DNA from: Lutispora saccharofermentans
Lineage (GTDB): Bacteria > Bacillota > Clostridia > Lutisporales > Lutisporaceae
Length of the DNA stretch: 64,000 nucleotides
Direction: 5' to 3'
Assembly (NCBI RefSeq): GCF_024363565.1
Contig: NZ_JAJEKE010000017.1
Span: 39,453 to 103,452 of the forward strand
Notes under the pieces: model-generated
The model's database searches: none
What the model saw: only the letters and a program-made list of their open reading frames with translations
Told to the model about the DNA's origin: nothing
Shown: piece after piece, positions 62,120-64,000 of the stretch
Numbering within the stretch: position 1 is the first letter of the stretch
How the letters are laid out: every line of letters begins with the position of its first letter
Made by a program: the position numbers and the translations under genes

Positions 62120-62512
62120 TTAAGTATTTTTAGTAAGCTCATTGCGGCACTTTGGACAGGTAATGCGGATTTTGCCCTTACCCTTTGGGACCCGAAGCCT
62201 TTGCCCACACTGGGTACATTTGAAATAACGATATGTCTTACCGCCTCTTGCACGATTTATAAACTGAATGAGCTTCAAATTTATTGGATTCCACCACTGT
62301 AAAAATCTCATGTTCTCTTCTCTTCGCTTATTAATATTTTTTGAAAACATCCTTGCGTAGCACATAATTAAAATTATCATAGCAAAGATATTGAAAACAC
62401 CTGATCCTATAAGAGAACTAACAACTAAAAACACAATACTCAACATAAGCATAGCATTTGAGAGCTGGTCCATACCATAGCGTCCTATCATCAATTTTCT
62501 AAACCAATTCAT
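62120..62512 (-). CDS. Membrane protein with C-terminal zinc ribbon
   Basis: 130 residues. Two membrane helices (about 18-35 and 38-54), a basic linker, and a zinc ribbon with CTQC (98-101 region) and CPKC near the C-terminus. Similar small membrane zinc-ribbon proteins are common in Clostridia, of unknown function. Follows the AI-2E family gene by 12 bases. ATG has a weak SD. Confidence 0.75.
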   Translation of the reverse strand: MNWFRKLMIGRYGMDQLSNAMLMLSIVFLVVSSLIGSGVFNIFAMIILIMCYARMFSKNINKRREENMRFLQWWNPINLKLIQFINRARGGKTYRYFKCTQCGQRLRVPKGKGKIRITCPKCRNELTKNT

Positions 62513-62524
62513 CCTTCTTACTCC

Positions 62525-63691
62525 TTATATACTATTTGTTTTTTCTGTTTTAATGTCTTTACTTGCCAGCCGCGCAGATACAGACTCACCAATAAGTTTG
62601 TATATTATTGAGCATATAGGGACAAAAACCATCATCCCTAGTATTCCCAAAGTGCTTCCCCCCAATATAACCGCAGCAAATACCCAAATAGCCGGCAATC
62701 CTATGGATGTTCCCACAACACGGGGATATATTAAATTCCCTTCGATCTGCTGCAAAACAATTATAAATACTATAAACCAAAATGCTTTGATGGGAGACAC
62801 CATAAGAATCATAAAGACTCCCAGAGCAGCTCCGATAAATGCCCCAACCAGTGGGATCAATGCTGTAAATCCGATAAGAACAGAAATTGTTGCCGCATGT
62901 GGAAATCTGAAAATAATCATTCCGATAAAACACAATGCCCCAAGTATCACAGCTTCTGTAAACTGTATTGCGACAAAGCTATAAAAGGTCTTATAAGAAA
63001 GCTTGGATATATAAACAATCCTATCTGCACTTTTCTCAGGCAAGAATGCATAGATAACCCGCTTCGCTTGGTAAGTCAGTTTCTCCTTGCTCATCAATAT
63101 ATAAATAGCAAAAATAATGCTCATCACAAGGGTAACTGTACCGCTAAATATGGAAGAAACAGCAGCCAGCGCAGAACTCAATACCGTAGATGTGCCGCTT
63201 TTTATAAAATTCGCGATAGAACTTCCTATTTTATCCCAATCGAACTGCAGGTTTACTATCCATTGTCTCAACTCGGGCAACTGAGCAGACCATTTCTCTG
63301 CCCATATTTGTATTTCTGTAAAAAATGCTGGAGCCGTATGCTTTATAATGGCGAAAGTGTCAACCATTTCAGGAATGACCAAAAAAGCTACAAGGAAAAT
63401 TATAGCTGCGGCCATGATAATAGATAAGAGCAAGCAAGTGATACGGCTAATCTTTTTTATGATTGCTTTTTGAGGTAAGGGAAATAATACGCGTTCCAGC
63501 ATTTTCATAGGAACGTTTAAAATAAAAGCAATGGCCAACCCCATAATCAGCGGCGATAACAATGCGAAAATCGACTTTAAATAGTTTATCACCGAAGTCA
63601 GATTCTGAAGTCCGGAGTAGAAAAGAATTGAAACCATGACCATAAGTAAAATCTTTTTCATATTTTTCTGCGATAGCTCCATAATACTCAC
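62525..63691 (-). CDS. AI-2E family transporter / YtvI-like membrane protein
   Basis: 388 residues, about eight helices: a pair near the N-terminus (ALLSPLIMGLAIAFILNVPMKMLERVLFP), a long amphipathic region (about 100-170), and a C-terminal cluster with IGFTALIPLVGAFIGAALG and IEGNLIYPRVVGTSIGLPAIWVFAAVILGG, diagnostic for the family (AI-2E_transport). Exporter-like proteins, some pump sodium/protons or quorum signals; the substrate is not determined. ATG with only weak SD. First gene of a two-gene operon. Confidence 0.93.
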   Translation of the reverse strand: MSIMELSQKNMKKILLMVMVSILFYSGLQNLTSVINYLKSIFALLSPLIMGLAIAFILNVPMKMLERVLFPLPQKAIIKKISRITCLLLSIIMAAAIIFLVAFLVIPEMVDTFAIIKHTAPAFFTEIQIWAEKWSAQLPELRQWIVNLQFDWDKIGSSIANFIKSGTSTVLSSALAAVSSIFSGTVTLVMSIIFAIYILMSKEKLTYQAKRVIYAFLPEKSADRIVYISKLSYKTFYSFVAIQFTEAVILGALCFIGMIIFRFPHAATISVLIGFTALIPLVGAFIGAALGVFMILMVSPIKAFWFIVFIIVLQQIEGNLIYPRVVGTSIGLPAIWVFAAVILGGSTLGILGMMVFVPICSIIYKLIGESVSARLASKDIKTEKTNSI

Positions 63692-63816
63692 TTCTCTAAA
63701 TTAATTTTATATGCAGTAATACCTCTTGCACATTATATAATGTTATATTTAAAACAATGCTTTGTCAATGTGTTAAGACTGTATATAACTAAAAAAGTCC
63801 TAAATAAAACAAAAAA

Positions 63817-63841
63817 CTTGCAAAGCATAAAACCTTGCAAG
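63817..63841 (-). terminator. Terminator of tRNA-Gln
   Basis: CTTGCAAGG-TTTTATG-CTTTGCAAG then TTTTTTG on the minus strand, 14 bases after the tRNA. Confidence 0.88.
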
Positions 63842-63854
63842 CATTATAATCATT

Positions 63855-63928
63855 TGGCTCCCGGTCAAGGACTCGAACCTCGACAAACTGATCCAGAGTC
63901 AGTTGTGCTACCATTACACAAACCGGGA
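63855..63928 (-). tRNA. tRNA-Gln (CTG)
   Basis: 74 bases with encoded CCA. Acceptor TCCCGGT/ACCGGGA, T loop GTTCGAGTC, anticodon loop CTCTGGA with CTG. Transcribed alone from its own promoter. Confidence 0.96.
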
Positions 63929-63948
63929 ACATTTCATCAACGAAATAT

Positions 63949-63977
63949 ATATTATCATGTTTTCTTATGTTTTGCAA
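63949..63977 (-). promoter_or_regulatory. Sigma-A promoter of tRNA-Gln
   Basis: TTGCAA at 63977-63972, 17-base spacer, TAATAT at 63954-63949, reading leftward. Confidence 0.72.
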
Positions 63978-64000
63978 CATTAATTTCTCATTTTGCTGCA

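Overview
The window is low-GC, densely packed DNA from an anaerobic, endospore-forming member of the class Clostridia (Firmicutes/Bacillota). Evidence for sporulation: two alpha/beta-type small acid-soluble spore proteins, a PdaB-type sporulation deacetylase and a YtxC homologue. Evidence for the clade: T-box leaders, a lysine riboswitch, an L20-type leader on infC, strong GGAGG ribosome binding sites, frequent TTG starts, and Clostridia-typical families (DUF6873, DUF4364, DUF3798, DUF6305). The sequence does not fix a genus. Most genes lie on the minus strand.

Layout. 1-2.4 kb: a truncated TrmH-type rRNA methyltransferase and a KtrA/KtrB potassium system. 2.6-3.9 kb: infC-rpmI-rplT with an RNA leader and an ATA start codon on infC. 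4-9.1 kb: a four-gene ABC importer with a DUF3798 binding lipoprotein, next to (9.4-13.8 kb) a TTG-started extracellular binding protein, a DUF6305 exported protein, a histidine kinase and a response regulator. 14-18.6 kb: thrS with a Thr T-box, then DUF445, YtxC and DUF6873 genes. 18.9-19.3 kb: a five-gene tRNA operon (Val-Asp-Phe-Gly-Cys). 19.4-22.4 kb: hslO, a methyltransferase and an unrecognised exported protein. 22.5-27.6 kb (plus strand): a lysine-riboswitch-controlled asd-dapA-dapB-dapH-lysC operon, followed by an IS1182-family element inserted in the loop of the operon's terminator. 29-36.4 kb: YitT, a tandem-OB SSB-like protein, a degenerate Mur-ligase-like protein, pdaB, a CBS protein, two SASP genes and a lipoprotein deacetylase. 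36.4-42.2 kb: DUF4364, folC, valS with a Val T-box, and pgsA. 42.3-45.2 kb: an NMT1/SsuABC-type importer. 45.2-48.6 kb: a HAD phosphatase and an FtsW/RodA-PBP pair. 48.6-54.4 kb: a TAXI-type TRAP transporter with a GlnK/GlnL-like two-component system. 54.5-57 kb: a MocR regulator and ddl. 57-61.9 kb: a D-amino-acid/peptide operon (racemase, P1 peptidase, M55 peptidase) with a good -24/-12 promoter, beside a sigma-54 activator. 62-64 kb: a zinc-ribbon membrane protein, an AI-2E family protein and tRNA-Gln.

Themes. Three transporter loci sit beside two-component or sigma-54 regulators that probably control them. Two unrelated transporter operons (DUF3798 ABC and TAXI-TRAP) carry a long perfect hairpin just after the binding-protein gene, consistent with over-production of the binding protein. 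Wall and D-amino-acid metabolism recurs (ddl, MocR, M55, P1, racemase, PBP/FtsW, Mur-like protein, deacetylases, DAP synthesis). Two dispersed intergenic repeat families were found: a ~170-bp palindrome-ended element in three copies, one lying between the valS T-box and valS, and a ~119-bp two-hairpin element in two copies. No CRISPR array, prophage or rRNA gene was seen.
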